From contig CALIHP010000055.1 in the NCBI GenBank assembly GCA_938020565.1, positions 1 through 64,000 on the forward strand: a DNA stretch of 64,000 bases, read 5' to 3'. The translations under genes were made by a program, and so were the position numbers. Within the stretch, counting starts at the first letter, position 1, and each line of letters begins with the position of its first letter. The notes under the pieces were generated by a model that worked only from the letters and a program-made list of their open reading frames with translations, did no database searches and had not been told where the DNA came from. The DNA comes from an uncultured Anaerolineaceae bacterium (GTDB lineage: Bacteria; Chloroflexota; Anaerolineae; Anaerolineales; Anaerolineaceae). This document shows positions 8,489 through 16,762 of the stretch, in pieces.

Positions 8489-9583
8489 TTATTCGCGTTT
8501 TCCGAGAATCGTCAGCACGCCGTCTTCCAGCGAATAACAGATTTCATCGTCTCCCGATTGGAGCGAGACTTTTGAAATGTTGAACTGCTTCTCGCTCTTA
8601 TCGAAAAACAGGAGCACCATCGGTTTCTTCTCGTTCAGCGCAGAGAACGCCTGAATTTCTTTACCATCCGCGAAGAGTTTTTCATATCTGATTTTTTCGT
8701 TCGTGTCGAGATCGATAAAATCGAATACGTTGTTCTTCTGGTCGATATTCCGAACCCCCATGACGTTCGCGCAGCCGTCGCTTTCAGCGCCGCTCTCCAA
8801 CTCGTCCGCGGTCTCAACACGTTCGCAGTCGATCGTATAATCAAATTTTCGTCCGCTCGCGAACGTCGTCGTCACGTCCAGCGTTAAGATTCCGTCGATA
8901 TATCGGTACGCTCCTTCGCAGCCGGTTAAGTTCAGCGCGTTCTTTTCCGGGAGATCGACCTTGAACGTCTTATCGCCGGCTTCGAGCGTCGCGTCGTACG
9001 TTTCCGAATAATCGTTCTGTGTAAAACGATAGGATCCGGTTCCGTCTTCGTTGATCGTAAATTCCAGAGCAATATTCATTTCCGGAACAAGCCCTTTCCA
9101 GTCGCCCGCGAATTCCGCGAACGGATTTTCCGGCGTCTTGGTCGGAACGGGCGTCGGGAGGTTTTCGAAACTATATTTTGAGCCGAAGAAATAATGCAAT
9201 TCGTTTCTTCCATGCTCGTCGGTTAGTTCGACGCGTATCGCTTTCGGGCGCTTTTCACAGCGCAGCGAAGATGAGAAGACGACCATACCGTCTTCCTTCG
9301 TTTCAACGAACGGCTCAAGCGGAACTAATTCATCATTACAGATGCCTTCTCCCGTGACTGTTTTGGGCGCCAACGGTTCTCCGGTTACGGCGTTTGAGAC
9401 GAGCGGGATGATCCTGATATAAGCGGTATCGTCCGCGTCAACGTATTTTCCCTCAATAGTAATAACCCCGAACAATAAAGAGCCCATATTTGCATTGTCC
9501 GTATCGGCGTCTGCGAAAACGTTTTCTCCGATAAATACAGCTCCGAAGAGCAAAAGAATAAGACATAACAAACGTTTTTTCAT
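8489..9583 (-). CDS. Exported protein of unknown function
   Basis: 364 residues from ATG 9583 (GAAGGAAT lies 9 bases upstream; a start 8 codons earlier is possible). The N-terminus, MKKRLLCLILLLFGAVFIGENVFADAD, is a clear signal peptide with cleavage likely near residue 24. No lipobox. The mature part seems beta-rich: a first domain of about 100 residues, a Pro-Thr linker (LPTPVPTKTPENP), then a lipocalin-like or calycin-like stretch (FAGDWKGLVPEMNIALEFTI followed by regularly spaced strands) where the design GxW then alternating strands recalls secreted ligand-binding barrels. No enzymatic motif. Unrecognised; described only. Confidence 0.65.
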   Translation of the reverse strand: MKKRLLCLILLLFGAVFIGENVFADADTDNANMGSLLFGVITIEGKYVDADDTAYIRIIPLVSNAVTGEPLAPKTVTGEGICNDELVPLEPFVETKEDGMVVFSSSLRCEKRPKAIRVELTDEHGRNELHYFFGSKYSFENLPTPVPTKTPENPFAEFAGDWKGLVPEMNIALEFTINEDGTGSYRFTQNDYSETYDATLEAGDKTFKVDLPEKNALNLTGCEGAYRYIDGILTLDVTTTFASGRKFDYTIDCERVETADELESGAESDGCANVMGVRNIDQKNNVFDFIDLDTNEKIRYEKLFADGKEIQAFSALNEKKPMVLLFFDKSEKQFNISKVSLQSGDDEICYSLEDGVLTILGKRE

Positions 9584-9587
9584 GGCA

Positions 9588-9725
9588 TCATTCCTTCGAT
9601 TTTCCAAAAAAGGCGGCGAGGATTCCTTCCAGGATCACGCCGGCTAACGCCCCGAATATGATATTTCCTGTTTTCTGCCAGACAAGCCATCCGATAAAAA
9701 CCGGCACAATTGCGAGCACACCCAT
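9588..9725 (-). CDS. Small membrane protein, 45 residues
   Basis: Starts at ATG 9725, 5 bases after an excellent AGGAGG site, and ends 4 bases before the next gene. The sequence from MGVLAIVPVFIGWLVW to FFGKSKE is almost wholly hydrophobic, with two short helices separated by KTGN and a charged tail. Size, position and ribosome-binding site argue for a real gene. Function unknown. Confidence 0.65.
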   Translation of the reverse strand: MGVLAIVPVFIGWLVWQKTGNIIFGALAGVILEGILAAFFGKSKE

Positions 9726-9780
9726 GTTATCCTCCTGTATTCCCGCCTGATTTATTGCAAATCTCATCTTCCGCCGGAAT

Positions 9781-10338
9781 CTATTCTGTTTCGGCCTCTT
9801 CTTCGTCTTTCTTCGATTTTTCCAACGCCCCGTTGACGTCAACGTTCTCTATCGGTTCCAACAGATTCATTCTGACCGAAATCCTCTCACCTTTTTTCTC
9901 CGTCGGGATCAGCAATTTTGCATTTTCCAACGCTTCAACGCCCCGATCTTCCAGGTCGTAAGCGTATCCGAATATGGCAACGGTGTCTTTATTCGAGGAA
10001 GAATCACCTTTGGAAGCCTTATGCGTAATCGTCAGATAGGGTTTATATTCAACAACCTGATTCTGATCCTGAACAGAAAATATAAAATCTCCTTTTTTCT
10101 TGTTGATAAGATCTTTGGAAATTTCCCCGTCAAGACTTTCCATCAGGACCATAACGATAAGATGATCCGGCTTCATGAAAGCTTCCGGCAAAACGGGATG
10201 GATGATCAGGTGCGTCACCTCTATCGTATACTGATCGCGCTGCCACGGGAAAATCGTTCCCCCTTCATCAGCAAAGACCGAACCGGCAGCGAGCATAACA
10301 ACCAAAAACGAAAAGACAATGATTAAACTTTTTTTCAT
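9781..10338 (-). CDS. Exported protein of unknown function
   Basis: 185 residues with a signal peptide (hydrophobic core about 4-20, likely cleaved after SVFA, residue 23). The mature part has a beta pattern (QYTIEVTHLIIHPVLPEAF, HLIVMVLMESLDG, DFIFSVQDQNQVVEYKP) and ends with a highly charged Lys/Glu tail. The fold could be a DUF4352-like immunoglobulin domain, but I cannot confirm it. The gene has an AAGGA site and sits between an exported protein and a 45-residue membrane protein in the minus operon. Confidence 0.65.
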   Translation of the reverse strand: MKKSLIIVFSFLVVMLAAGSVFADEGGTIFPWQRDQYTIEVTHLIIHPVLPEAFMKPDHLIVMVLMESLDGEISKDLINKKKGDFIFSVQDQNQVVEYKPYLTITHKASKGDSSSNKDTVAIFGYAYDLEDRGVEALENAKLLIPTEKKGERISVRMNLLEPIENVDVNGALEKSKKDEEEAETE

Positions 10339-10391
10339 GCTGATCCTTCTTCCTTTTTTATTTCGAATTTCTCGATTTCATCGTATTCCAA

Positions 10392-11390
10392 CTAAAAAGT
10401 CTCATACGGAATGTCGTCCGAATCCACCGGATCGCCTGGAACCGGCGTCGTTGTATTAATGTTCAGCGTGTAGATATATCCGGCATCCAGCAGGATTTTG
10501 TCAGAACCGTCTTCATACGTCATAACTTCGTAATTCCCGATGTCTCCGAACGCGTCTTTTACACCGAACCACTTTTCGCCGGCTCCGAGCTTGATCTGAT
10601 ACTTCGATCCCCCGGCGAGATAAGCGGTTACGGTATCGCCTTTTCCGAGGAAAAGCGACGAAACGTTATCCCCGCTGCGGAAGATCTTGATCATGACGCC
10701 AAGCGAATCGCTTTTTCCGATTTTGATATGAAGGACGGCGTTGGTCCCATAGAAGTTCGGATCGCGGTAAATTTCTCCGTTCGCTGGCCAGGACTGTTCG
10801 CAGCTGTCCATTCTCGTCTGCGCATCATCCGTATCCGCTTTTTTGAATGCCTGATACGCCTCCCAGTAGGATCCCGCCATTTCATAAGCGCAGCCGATCA
10901 GGTACTGATGATCGTTGGCTGCGATTTCCTGGACCATGTTCCGCTCCAGTTCTGCGAAGCCCGGCGTATTCGGGAATTCTTTACCTTCCGAAGTTTCGTT
11001 AACCGCGGCACGGTAATAAAGCAGGTATGCCATCAGCCGCTCCAGCGTATCGGCGTCAAGCAAATCTGTTTTCTTTGCCCCAAACGTCGCCTCCAGCGTT
11101 TGAAGCGCGCCCATTGACTGGTTGTAAAATCCGCCGGTCAGCGGTAAATTAAAACCAAACTCGTTGAACATTGTTTGAACCGTGCGGACGGTTTCTCTCT
11201 GGGTTCCGTTCGCGATCGGGTCGCCGCCGCGAAGTTCTTCGAGCGCATTCGCGTAAGCTGGATCGAGCTGTGACAGGACGTAATCCAGACCTTCGCTGCC
11301 GGAGGAACCGGAATCGTCAGCCGCGGCGTTCAGGGAGGGAAAGATCACAGCGGCAATCAGAACGATAAGACTGAGAAAAAAATTTTTCAT
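10392..11390 (-). CDS. Exported protein with peptidoglycan-binding-like domain
   Basis: 332 residues, first gene of the minus operon. Signal peptide MKNFFLSLIVLIAAVIFPSLNAAA, cleavage near residue 24. Residues about 55-120 (TVRTVQTMFNEFGFNLPLTGGFYNQSMGALQTLEATFG) match the spacing of a PG_binding_1 repeat: helix, then LPLTG-x-F in place of G-x-x-D-G-x-F, then T/SxxALQxLE. The middle (about 145-190) is helical and TPR-like (YLIGCAYEMAGSYWEAYQAFKKA). The C-terminal third is beta-rich. The gene has GAGAGG as its ribosome-binding site. It may anchor the exported proteins of the operon to the cell wall or envelope, which is an inference from the domain alone. Confidence 0.65.
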   Translation of the reverse strand: MKNFFLSLIVLIAAVIFPSLNAAADDSGSSGSEGLDYVLSQLDPAYANALEELRGGDPIANGTQRETVRTVQTMFNEFGFNLPLTGGFYNQSMGALQTLEATFGAKKTDLLDADTLERLMAYLLYYRAAVNETSEGKEFPNTPGFAELERNMVQEIAANDHQYLIGCAYEMAGSYWEAYQAFKKADTDDAQTRMDSCEQSWPANGEIYRDPNFYGTNAVLHIKIGKSDSLGVMIKIFRSGDNVSSLFLGKGDTVTAYLAGGSKYQIKLGAGEKWFGVKDAFGDIGNYEVMTYEDGSDKILLDAGYIYTLNINTTTPVPGDPVDSDDIPYETF

Positions 11391-11498
11391 CGTGCCTCTC
11401 TTTCTTCGACTTTACTTTGTGGACATATTTTGGACCGACCGGAGTTGTTCGGCGGCGGTTCGCTTTTCAGGGTCATCCACCCCGCATAAGATTTTTTA

Positions 11499-11507
11499 AC
11501 TTTAGCA
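11499..11507 (-). promoter_or_regulatory. Extended -10 promoter for the minus operon, TGCTAAAGT
   Basis: On the minus strand TGCTAAAGT is an extended -10 element about 110 bases upstream of the start at 11390. Its -35 position falls inside the palindrome at 11516-11552, which suggests that a regulator bound there controls this promoter. Confidence 0.45.
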
Positions 11508-11515
11508 TAGCCATT

Positions 11516-11552
11516 TCTGAAAACTCTGAGCTAATAGCTCAGAATTTTCAGA
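11516..11552. promoter_or_regulatory. 37-base two-tier palindrome, candidate operator
   Basis: TCTGAAAA-C-TCTGAGCT-AAT-AGCTCAGA-A-TTTTCAGA: two perfect 8-bp arms, one C/A mismatch between them and a 3-base centre. Neither side has a T-tract, so it is not an intrinsic terminator. It covers roughly -24 to -60 of the predicted minus-strand promoter, which fits an operator site. The TCTGA half-sites occur four times within it. Confidence 0.5.
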
Positions 11553-11647
11553 TCGAACGCGCCATGCCGCCTGTTTTCAACAGCTGTTTGAATCAAAATC
11601 AGCGTAATATATTCGCATGATCAGGGCCTCGCGAGGAAAATAAAACC

Positions 11648-11675
11648 CTGCCACCCTTGTCGCATGTGGTAAAAT
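11648..11675 (+). promoter_or_regulatory. Promoter of the ABC-F gene
   Basis: An extended -10 element TGGTAAAAT (11667-11675) with a weak -35 (CTGCCA, 11648-11653, 16-base spacer). The transcript would begin near 11682, just ahead of the leader peptide. Confidence 0.5.
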
Positions 11676-11705
11676 GTAAAATCATAAATCAATGAGGTGA
11701 AACGG

Positions 11706-11729
11706 ATGAATGGCTTTTCTTGTAAATAA
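11706..11729 (+). CDS. Leader peptide MNGFSCK (attenuator)
   Basis: ATG-AAT-GGC-TTT-TCT-TGT-AAA-TAA, 7 codons, with a strong GAGGTGA Shine-Dalgarno 5 bases upstream. It lies between the promoter and a terminator ahead of an Lsa-like ABC-F gene. In characterised genes of this type (for example vmlR and lmo0919) antibiotic-stalled ribosomes on such a leader open the terminator. The same mechanism is inferred here. Confidence 0.6.
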   Translation: MNGFSCK

Positions 11730-11847
11730 CGAGGTCTTTCGGCAGGTCTGACGTTTTTTCAGGGTCCCGCCGCGCCTCTGCAAGAAAGCGAACCCCTCCG
11801 CTCCTGAATGTTTTCCGCCATAAATGGCGTTAAAACCCGTCCTTATT

Positions 11848-11892
11848 AAAGAGCCGAAAGAAGTTTGTTTTCTTGCGGCTCTTTTCTTTTTT
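11848..11892 (+). terminator. Intrinsic terminator in the ABC-F leader
   Basis: AAAGAGCCG (11848-11856) pairs with CGGCTCTTT (11876-11884), an inner AAGAA/TTCTT pairing extends the stem, and TTTTCTTTTTT follows. It ends 19 bases before the ABC-F start codon, so transcripts stop unless an alternative fold forms upstream. Confidence 0.75.
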
Positions 11893-11910
11893 GATATGGG
11901 ACGTAATATT

Positions 11911-13434
11911 ATGGCAATGATTAAAGTTGAAAATTTAACTTTCGCATACCCCGGAACATACCGAAATCTTTTTGAAAACTGCAGCTTCCAGATCGATACG
12001 GATTGGAAGCTCGGCCTTGTTGGCAGGAACGGACGGGGTAAGACGACATTACTGAATTTATTCCTCAACAAATATAAATACAGCGGGCAAATCATCAGCT
12101 CGGTAAAATTCGGTTATTTTCCCAGTCCGGTTCCGGATAAAAGCCGCCCTGTCCTCGAAATCATGGCCAATATCAGCCCAACAGCGCGGGAATGGGAGCT
12201 TCTGCGCGAGCTCGCTTATCTGGAGGTCGACGCAGCTATACTTAACCGGCGCTTCGATACGCTCTCAAACGGCGAAAGGACAAAGATCCTTTTGGCAGCA
12301 TTCTTCTTAAATGAAGGCCTGTTTCAATTAATTGACGAACCGACGGATCATCTCGATCTTTCCGGACGAAAAACTGTCGCCGCATATTTGAAACGAAAGA
12401 AAGGTTTTATTCTCGTTTCTCATGACCGATCCTTTTTAGACGGCTGCGTTGATCATATCCTGTCGTTGAATAAAACGTCGATCGACGTACAAAACGGGAA
12501 TTTTTCGACCTGGATAAAGGCTTTTGAAGACCGGCAGGCTTACGAAACAGAGCAAAACGAACAGCTTCGCAAAGAAATCCGCCGACTGCGCGAAGCAGCG
12601 CGCCGCACTGCAGTCTGGTCGGACCGCGTCGAATCAACGAAAACCGGAACCGGCCCGGTCGACCGCGGCTATATCGGGCATAAAGCCGCCAAGCTGATGA
12701 AACGCTCTACCGTAATCAGCGCGCGGCAGGAGAAAGCGATCGAAGAAAAATCAGCGCTGTTGAAAAACGTCGAGAGGGCGGATGACCTGAAAATCAGCCC
12801 GCTTCCGCACCATGCGCAAACGCTGGCGCAGTTTTCAAACATAACGATTTATTCTGATGAGAAACCTGTCTGCGGGCCGGTTTCGTTCGAGATCGACCAG
12901 GGCGCACGACTGGCGCTGGCCGGAAAGAACGGCAGCGGGAAAAGCAGTTTGTTAAAATTGCTGTTGGGGCAGGATATCTCTTACAGCGGAACGCTCCGTC
13001 TCGCCTCGGGACTGATCATTTCTTACGTTCCGCAGGATCCGACCGGCTTATCCGGATCGCTGAATGAGTTCACGATACAGCATAGTCTCGACAGAATCCT
13101 GTTCAACTCGCTGCTGAGCAAGCTGGATTTCGGCCGGGCTCAATATGAAACCGATATCGCGACGTATTCGCTCGGACAGAAAAAGAAAGTCCTGATCGCG
13201 AAAAGCCTCTGCGAACGGGCGCACCTGTACGTCTGGGACGAACCCCTCAATTATGTCGATATTTATTCGCGGATGCAGATCGAGCGGCTGATCCTGCGCT
13301 TCAGACCGACAATGATCTTCGTTGAACATGACCGGGCGTTTCAGAAAGCGGCTGCGACGCGGACAGTCGAGATTCAGTCATCGGTAAAAAAACCAGAAAA
13401 AAGCGAGAAGGAAAGCCCGCGGATTATGTTATAA
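11911..13434 (+). CDS. Lsa-like ABC-F ribosomal protection protein
   Basis: 507 residues, no membrane segments, two ABC domains joined by a charged linker: the ABC-F design. The first domain has DTDWKLGLVGRNGRGKTTLLN (Walker A), LSNGERTK and LIDEPTDHLD; the second has GKNGSGKSS, YSLGQKKK and VWDEPLNYVD. The run of matches with Lsa(A)/Lsa(E)-type proteins (NGRGKTT, KKGFILVSHDRSFLDGCVDHILS, RGYIGHKAAKLMKRS) is long, so resistance to lincosamides, streptogramin A and pleuromutilins through drug displacement from the ribosome is the likely role. Walker B of domain 1 reads DEPTDHLD rather than DEPTNHLD. The start ATG was chosen for the GGGACG site and the usual N-terminus MIKVENL. Leader peptide and terminator upstream indicate attenuation control. 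Confidence 0.88.
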   Translation: MAMIKVENLTFAYPGTYRNLFENCSFQIDTDWKLGLVGRNGRGKTTLLNLFLNKYKYSGQIISSVKFGYFPSPVPDKSRPVLEIMANISPTAREWELLRELAYLEVDAAILNRRFDTLSNGERTKILLAAFFLNEGLFQLIDEPTDHLDLSGRKTVAAYLKRKKGFILVSHDRSFLDGCVDHILSLNKTSIDVQNGNFSTWIKAFEDRQAYETEQNEQLRKEIRRLREAARRTAVWSDRVESTKTGTGPVDRGYIGHKAAKLMKRSTVISARQEKAIEEKSALLKNVERADDLKISPLPHHAQTLAQFSNITIYSDEKPVCGPVSFEIDQGARLALAGKNGSGKSSLLKLLLGQDISYSGTLRLASGLIISYVPQDPTGLSGSLNEFTIQHSLDRILFNSLLSKLDFGRAQYETDIATYSLGQKKKVLIAKSLCERAHLYVWDEPLNYVDIYSRMQIERLILRFRPTMIFVEHDRAFQKAAATRTVEIQSSVKKPEKSEKESPRIML

Positions 13435-13435
13435 T
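13427..13435 (+). promoter_or_regulatory. Extended -10 promoter, TGTTATAAT
   Basis: A full-consensus TGTTATAAT overlaps the stop codon of the ABC-F gene, 119 bases upstream of hppA, giving hppA a promoter independent of the attenuated upstream gene. Confidence 0.55.
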
Positions 13436-13553
13436 ATGTACTGGTAGCGGATAGCTTGAGAAAACCGGGACGTTATTCAAGCTGAGCCGGTTCTCGAGCA
13501 AAATTTTACACAGAGCAAACGCTCAAAATTCATCATAACTGCAGGAGTATCAA

Positions 13554-15617
13554 ATGAGTAATACGGTTGCATGGTTAGTTTTTAGTTTGATCTGCGGTAT
13601 TGGATCGTTAGGTCTCGGTTCATACCTGTTCTATTGGGTCAGCAAACAGGACGACGGGACGGATCGGTCCCGCGAAGTCGCCCGCTGGATCCATGAAGGC
13701 GCTCAGGCGTACCTGAAAAAGCTGTACACCGCGCTGATTATCGTTGCGGCGATCATGGCGGTCTTCCTCTTCGTCGTTTACAGCATCGAGCACGGCCGCG
13801 GGCTTGAAACCGCGATCTGCTACCTGATCGGCGCGATCTGCTCTGCTGCCGCCGGCTACATGGGCATGGAAATCGCCGTCCGCGCGAACGTCCGCAGCGC
13901 CGTCGCCGCTCAAACAGACCTGAATAAATCGTTCAACGTCGCGTTCCGCGGCGGCGCAGTGATGGGTTTCGCGGTCGTCGGGATCGCGACAATCGGCATG
14001 AGCATTATCTACCTGATTACCAAAGACGCACAGCTCGTTCTCGCGTATTCACTCGGCGCGTCTTCGTTCGCGCTGCTCGCAAAAGCTGGTGGCGGTATCT
14101 ATACGAAAACGGCTGATATTGCCGCCGATCTTGTCGGAAAAGTCGAAGTCGGGATTCCGGAAGACGATCCGCGCAACCCCGCCGTCGTTGCGGATAACGT
14201 CGGCGATAACGTCGGCGATGTCGCCGGCATGGGCGGCGATATTTTCGACAGCTACGTCGCCGCTTCCGTCGCCGCGATGCTTCTCGGCGCCGCGATGAGG
14301 GACGAATTTTACACGACGCTGCCGCTGCTCCTCTGCGGGCTGGGAATTCTCGCTTCCATTATCGGTTCTTACTTCGTGAAAGTTGAAGAAGACGGGAAAC
14401 CGAGCAAAGCGCTCAATCTGGGGACCATTTTAACCTGCGCCATTTTCGCGGTCCTGATGGCGATTGCGATCCTGCTGACGCCGGGAATCGCGAACGGCTT
14501 TATCTGGGCGATCGTTGTCGGGACTGCCGTCGGCGTTATTATCGGACAGACGACCGAATTCTTTACCTCGGACGAATACGCGCCGGTCAAATTGACCGCT
14601 GAATACTCGAAATCGGGGCCCGCGATTACGATTATCGCCGGGATCTCCTACGGTCTCGTTTCGATCGTTCCGTCGATCGTCGGAATCGTCGTCGCGATGA
14701 TCGTTGCCTTCTTCGCCGCCGGCGGCAATATCAACTTTGACGCCGGAATTTACGGCGTTGGGATCGCTTCGGTCGGGATGCTTGCCGTTTCCGGCATGAT
14801 CGTTTCCGCCGACGCTTATGGCCCGATTGTGGATAACGCCCGCGGTATCGCGGAAATGTCCTCGATGGATCAGGAAGTTATCGACCGCTGCGACATCCTG
14901 GACTCCGCCGGGAACACGGCGAAAGCCATCACCAAAGGCTTCTCGATCGCCGCGGCCGCGCTGACCGTTCTGGCGCTCTTCGCAGCGTTCATCAGCGAAA
15001 TTAACCAGGCGATGGGCGGCGGCTTCGACCGCAGCGTCTTATCCATCGTCGATCCGCTTATCCTCGCCGGGCTCTTTATCGGCGGTATCTGCCCGCCGTT
15101 GTTCTCGGCGCTGCTGATGCTCTCCGTTACCGGCGGCGCGTTTAAAATGATCGAAGAAATCCGCGCGCAATTCCGTGCCGAGCCGGGCATCCTCGAAGGG
15201 AAGGTCAAACCGAATTACAATCGCTGTATCAGTCTGGCCGCCCAGGGCGCGCTGACATCGCTGATCTGGCCCGCGATTATCGCGATCGTCCTCCCGCTGA
15301 TCGTCGGGTTCGTTCTTGGCCCGACCGGCCTGACCGGGTTCCTTGGCGGCGCGATTATCGTCGGCGTTATCTTCGCCCTCTTCATGTCGAATTCCGGCGG
15401 TCTCTGGGATAACGCGAAGAAATTCATCGAAACCGGCGAATGCGGCGGGAAGGGATCCGAAGCCCATAAATCCGGCGTCATCGGCGACACCGTCGGCGAT
15501 CCCTTCAAGGATACTGCCGGCCCGTCGATCAACACGCTGATCACGGTTATGTCGCTCGTCGCGTCGACGTTTGCCCCGATTATTGCGAACTTCAACCTGC
15601 CGAATCTTCTTAAATAG
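13554..15617 (+). CDS. hppA: K+-independent H+-translocating membrane pyrophosphatase
   Basis: 687 residues, about 16 membrane helices. It hydrolyses pyrophosphate and pumps protons across the membrane. Signatures: the substrate loop DLVGKVEVGIPEDDPRNPAVVADNVGDNVGD, then GMGGDIFDSY, the second acidic motif DAYGPIVDNARGIAEM, GGLWDNAKKFIE and the C-terminal GDTVGDPFKDTAGPS. At the subclass-determining position the motif is GNTAKAITKG: Lys where K+-dependent enzymes have Ala, and Thr where they have Gly, so this is the K+-independent, proton-pumping type. Start is set by GCAGGAGT. It would recycle the pyrophosphate of biosynthesis for energy, typical of anaerobes that live by fermentation. A strong terminator follows. 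Confidence 0.96.
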   Translation: MSNTVAWLVFSLICGIGSLGLGSYLFYWVSKQDDGTDRSREVARWIHEGAQAYLKKLYTALIIVAAIMAVFLFVVYSIEHGRGLETAICYLIGAICSAAAGYMGMEIAVRANVRSAVAAQTDLNKSFNVAFRGGAVMGFAVVGIATIGMSIIYLITKDAQLVLAYSLGASSFALLAKAGGGIYTKTADIAADLVGKVEVGIPEDDPRNPAVVADNVGDNVGDVAGMGGDIFDSYVAASVAAMLLGAAMRDEFYTTLPLLLCGLGILASIIGSYFVKVEEDGKPSKALNLGTILTCAIFAVLMAIAILLTPGIANGFIWAIVVGTAVGVIIGQTTEFFTSDEYAPVKLTAEYSKSGPAITIIAGISYGLVSIVPSIVGIVVAMIVAFFAAGGNINFDAGIYGVGIASVGMLAVSGMIVSADAYGPIVDNARGIAEMSSMDQEVIDRCDILDSAGNTAKAITKGFSIAAAALTVLALFAAFISEINQAMGGGFDRSVLSIVDPLILAGLFIGGICPPLFSALLMLSVTGGAFKMIEEIRAQFRAEPGILEGKVKPNYNRCISLAAQGALTSLIWPAIIAIVLPLIVGFVLGPTGLTGFLGGAIIVGVIFALFMSNSGGLWDNAKKFIETGECGGKGSEAHKSGVIGDTVGDPFKDTAGPSINTLITVMSLVASTFAPIIANFNLPNLLK

Positions 15618-15640
15618 CCGGCGGCAAAACGCTTGGACCG

Positions 15641-15672
15641 GAGGCGAGGGCTCTTCCCTCGCCTCTCTTTTT
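15641..15672 (+). terminator. Intrinsic terminator of hppA
   Basis: GAGGCGAGGG (15641-15650), 5-base loop, CCCTCGCCTC (15656-15665), then TCTTTTT. Perfect 10-bp stem. Confidence 0.9.
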
Positions 15673-15784
15673 ACCGCCGGCGGTACAGCGCCGCATGAAC
15701 TGCCTTTTTCCGGATCCGAGGCAGACGCCGATCAAAACGTCCCGTGGCAGGCCCGGATATCATCCCGTGAGAAAAGAGGGAAAA

Positions 15785-16762
15785 ATGAAATTTTTATGCT
15801 TTGGAATGGCCGTATGCGACTATATCCTGTCGGGCGTTCCCACGGATATCCTGTCGATCAACGGCGCGTCTGTCAGCGGATTGAACGTCCGTGCCGGCGG
15901 AGACGCGCTGAACGTTGCGATCGGCGTAACCCGGCTGGGGAATCAGGCCGCGATCGTCGGACGCGTTGGCCGCGACGCATCGGCCGAATTCCTGCGCGAA
16001 CGCTGCCGGACGGAAGGCGTCGACGGATCAGGGCTGGTCACCGACAAAGACTACCCAACCTCGACCTCCTTCGTTCTTTTAGACCGCTCGGGCGAACGCC
16101 ATTTCCTCTTCGAGAATCGAATCTATGCGAATTATTCTGAAGAAATGGTCCTGGAAAAATGGCTGCGCGACGCGGATTGCGTTTACTTCGGAAGCGCGCT
16201 GACGTTTCCGTCGCTCGATCAGGGCGGAATCGCGAAACTCTTTGCCCGCGCGAAAAAGCTGGGGAAAACGACGGCCATGGACGCCGCGCTGCATGGACAG
16301 AAATACGACCCGCGTCGGCTTGACGCGTTTCGGCCTGCGCTCGAAGCTACCGATATTTTCTTTCCCAGCTTAGCGGAAATCGAAGTTTTTACGGATACGC
16401 AAAACCCATACAAAGCCGCCGAGATCTTTCGCGACACCGGCGTTAAAATACTGGGGATCAAGCTCGGGAATAAAGGCGCTTATGTAACCGATTTCTCGGA
16501 GGAACGGATCGTTCCGCCCCGGAAATCCGGGAACGTCGTCGACACGACCGGCGCGGGCGACGCTTTTTTCGCCGGATTCCTGAGCGCGCGGATGAACGGG
16601 TTTTCGCCGTTCGAAAGCGTCGAAATCGGCAACATCACCGCATCGCGCGCAATCGAGGCCATCGGCGCAACGGCAGGGATCCCATCCTTCGATCGCGCTG
16701 TCGCCGAAGCTACCGCTTTCTACCGAAAATCTTCGCCCGCCACTCCGGAAGCTGATCCTTGA
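15785..16762 (+). CDS. PfkB-family carbohydrate kinase
   Basis: 325 residues from ATG 15785, with GAGGGAAAA just upstream. The ribokinase/PfkB fold is shown by the N-terminal substrate motif GGDALNVAIGVTRLG (residues 38-52) and the C-terminal ATP motif DTTGAGDAFFAGF (253-265), where Asp259 is the catalytic base. It would phosphorylate a sugar or sugar acid; the family covers ribose, fructose, 2-keto-3-deoxygluconate and others, and the sequence does not decide. Its last 53 bases overlap the end of the convergent permease gene, so it faces the sugar transporter operon it probably serves. Confidence 0.85.
   Translation: MKFLCFGMAVCDYILSGVPTDILSINGASVSGLNVRAGGDALNVAIGVTRLGNQAAIVGRVGRDASAEFLRERCRTEGVDGSGLVTDKDYPTSTSFVLLDRSGERHFLFENRIYANYSEEMVLEKWLRDADCVYFGSALTFPSLDQGGIAKLFARAKKLGKTTAMDAALHGQKYDPRRLDAFRPALEATDIFFPSLAEIEVFTDTQNPYKAAEIFRDTGVKILGIKLGNKGAYVTDFSEERIVPPRKSGNVVDTTGAGDAFFAGFLSARMNGFSPFESVEIGNITASRAIEAIGATAGIPSFDRAVAEATAFYRKSSPATPEADP

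Noticed and set aside
9515..9526. GAAAACGTTTTC palindrome resembling a LacI operator
   Set aside because: Lies inside the coding region of an exported protein, differs from the operator at 39517 outside the central ACGT, and is not near a promoter.
16710..16762. The 53-base overlap of the PfkB kinase and permease genes as a sign of a wrong gene call
   Set aside because: Both proteins keep conserved sequence to near their ends and both stops are clear, so the convergent overlap is real.
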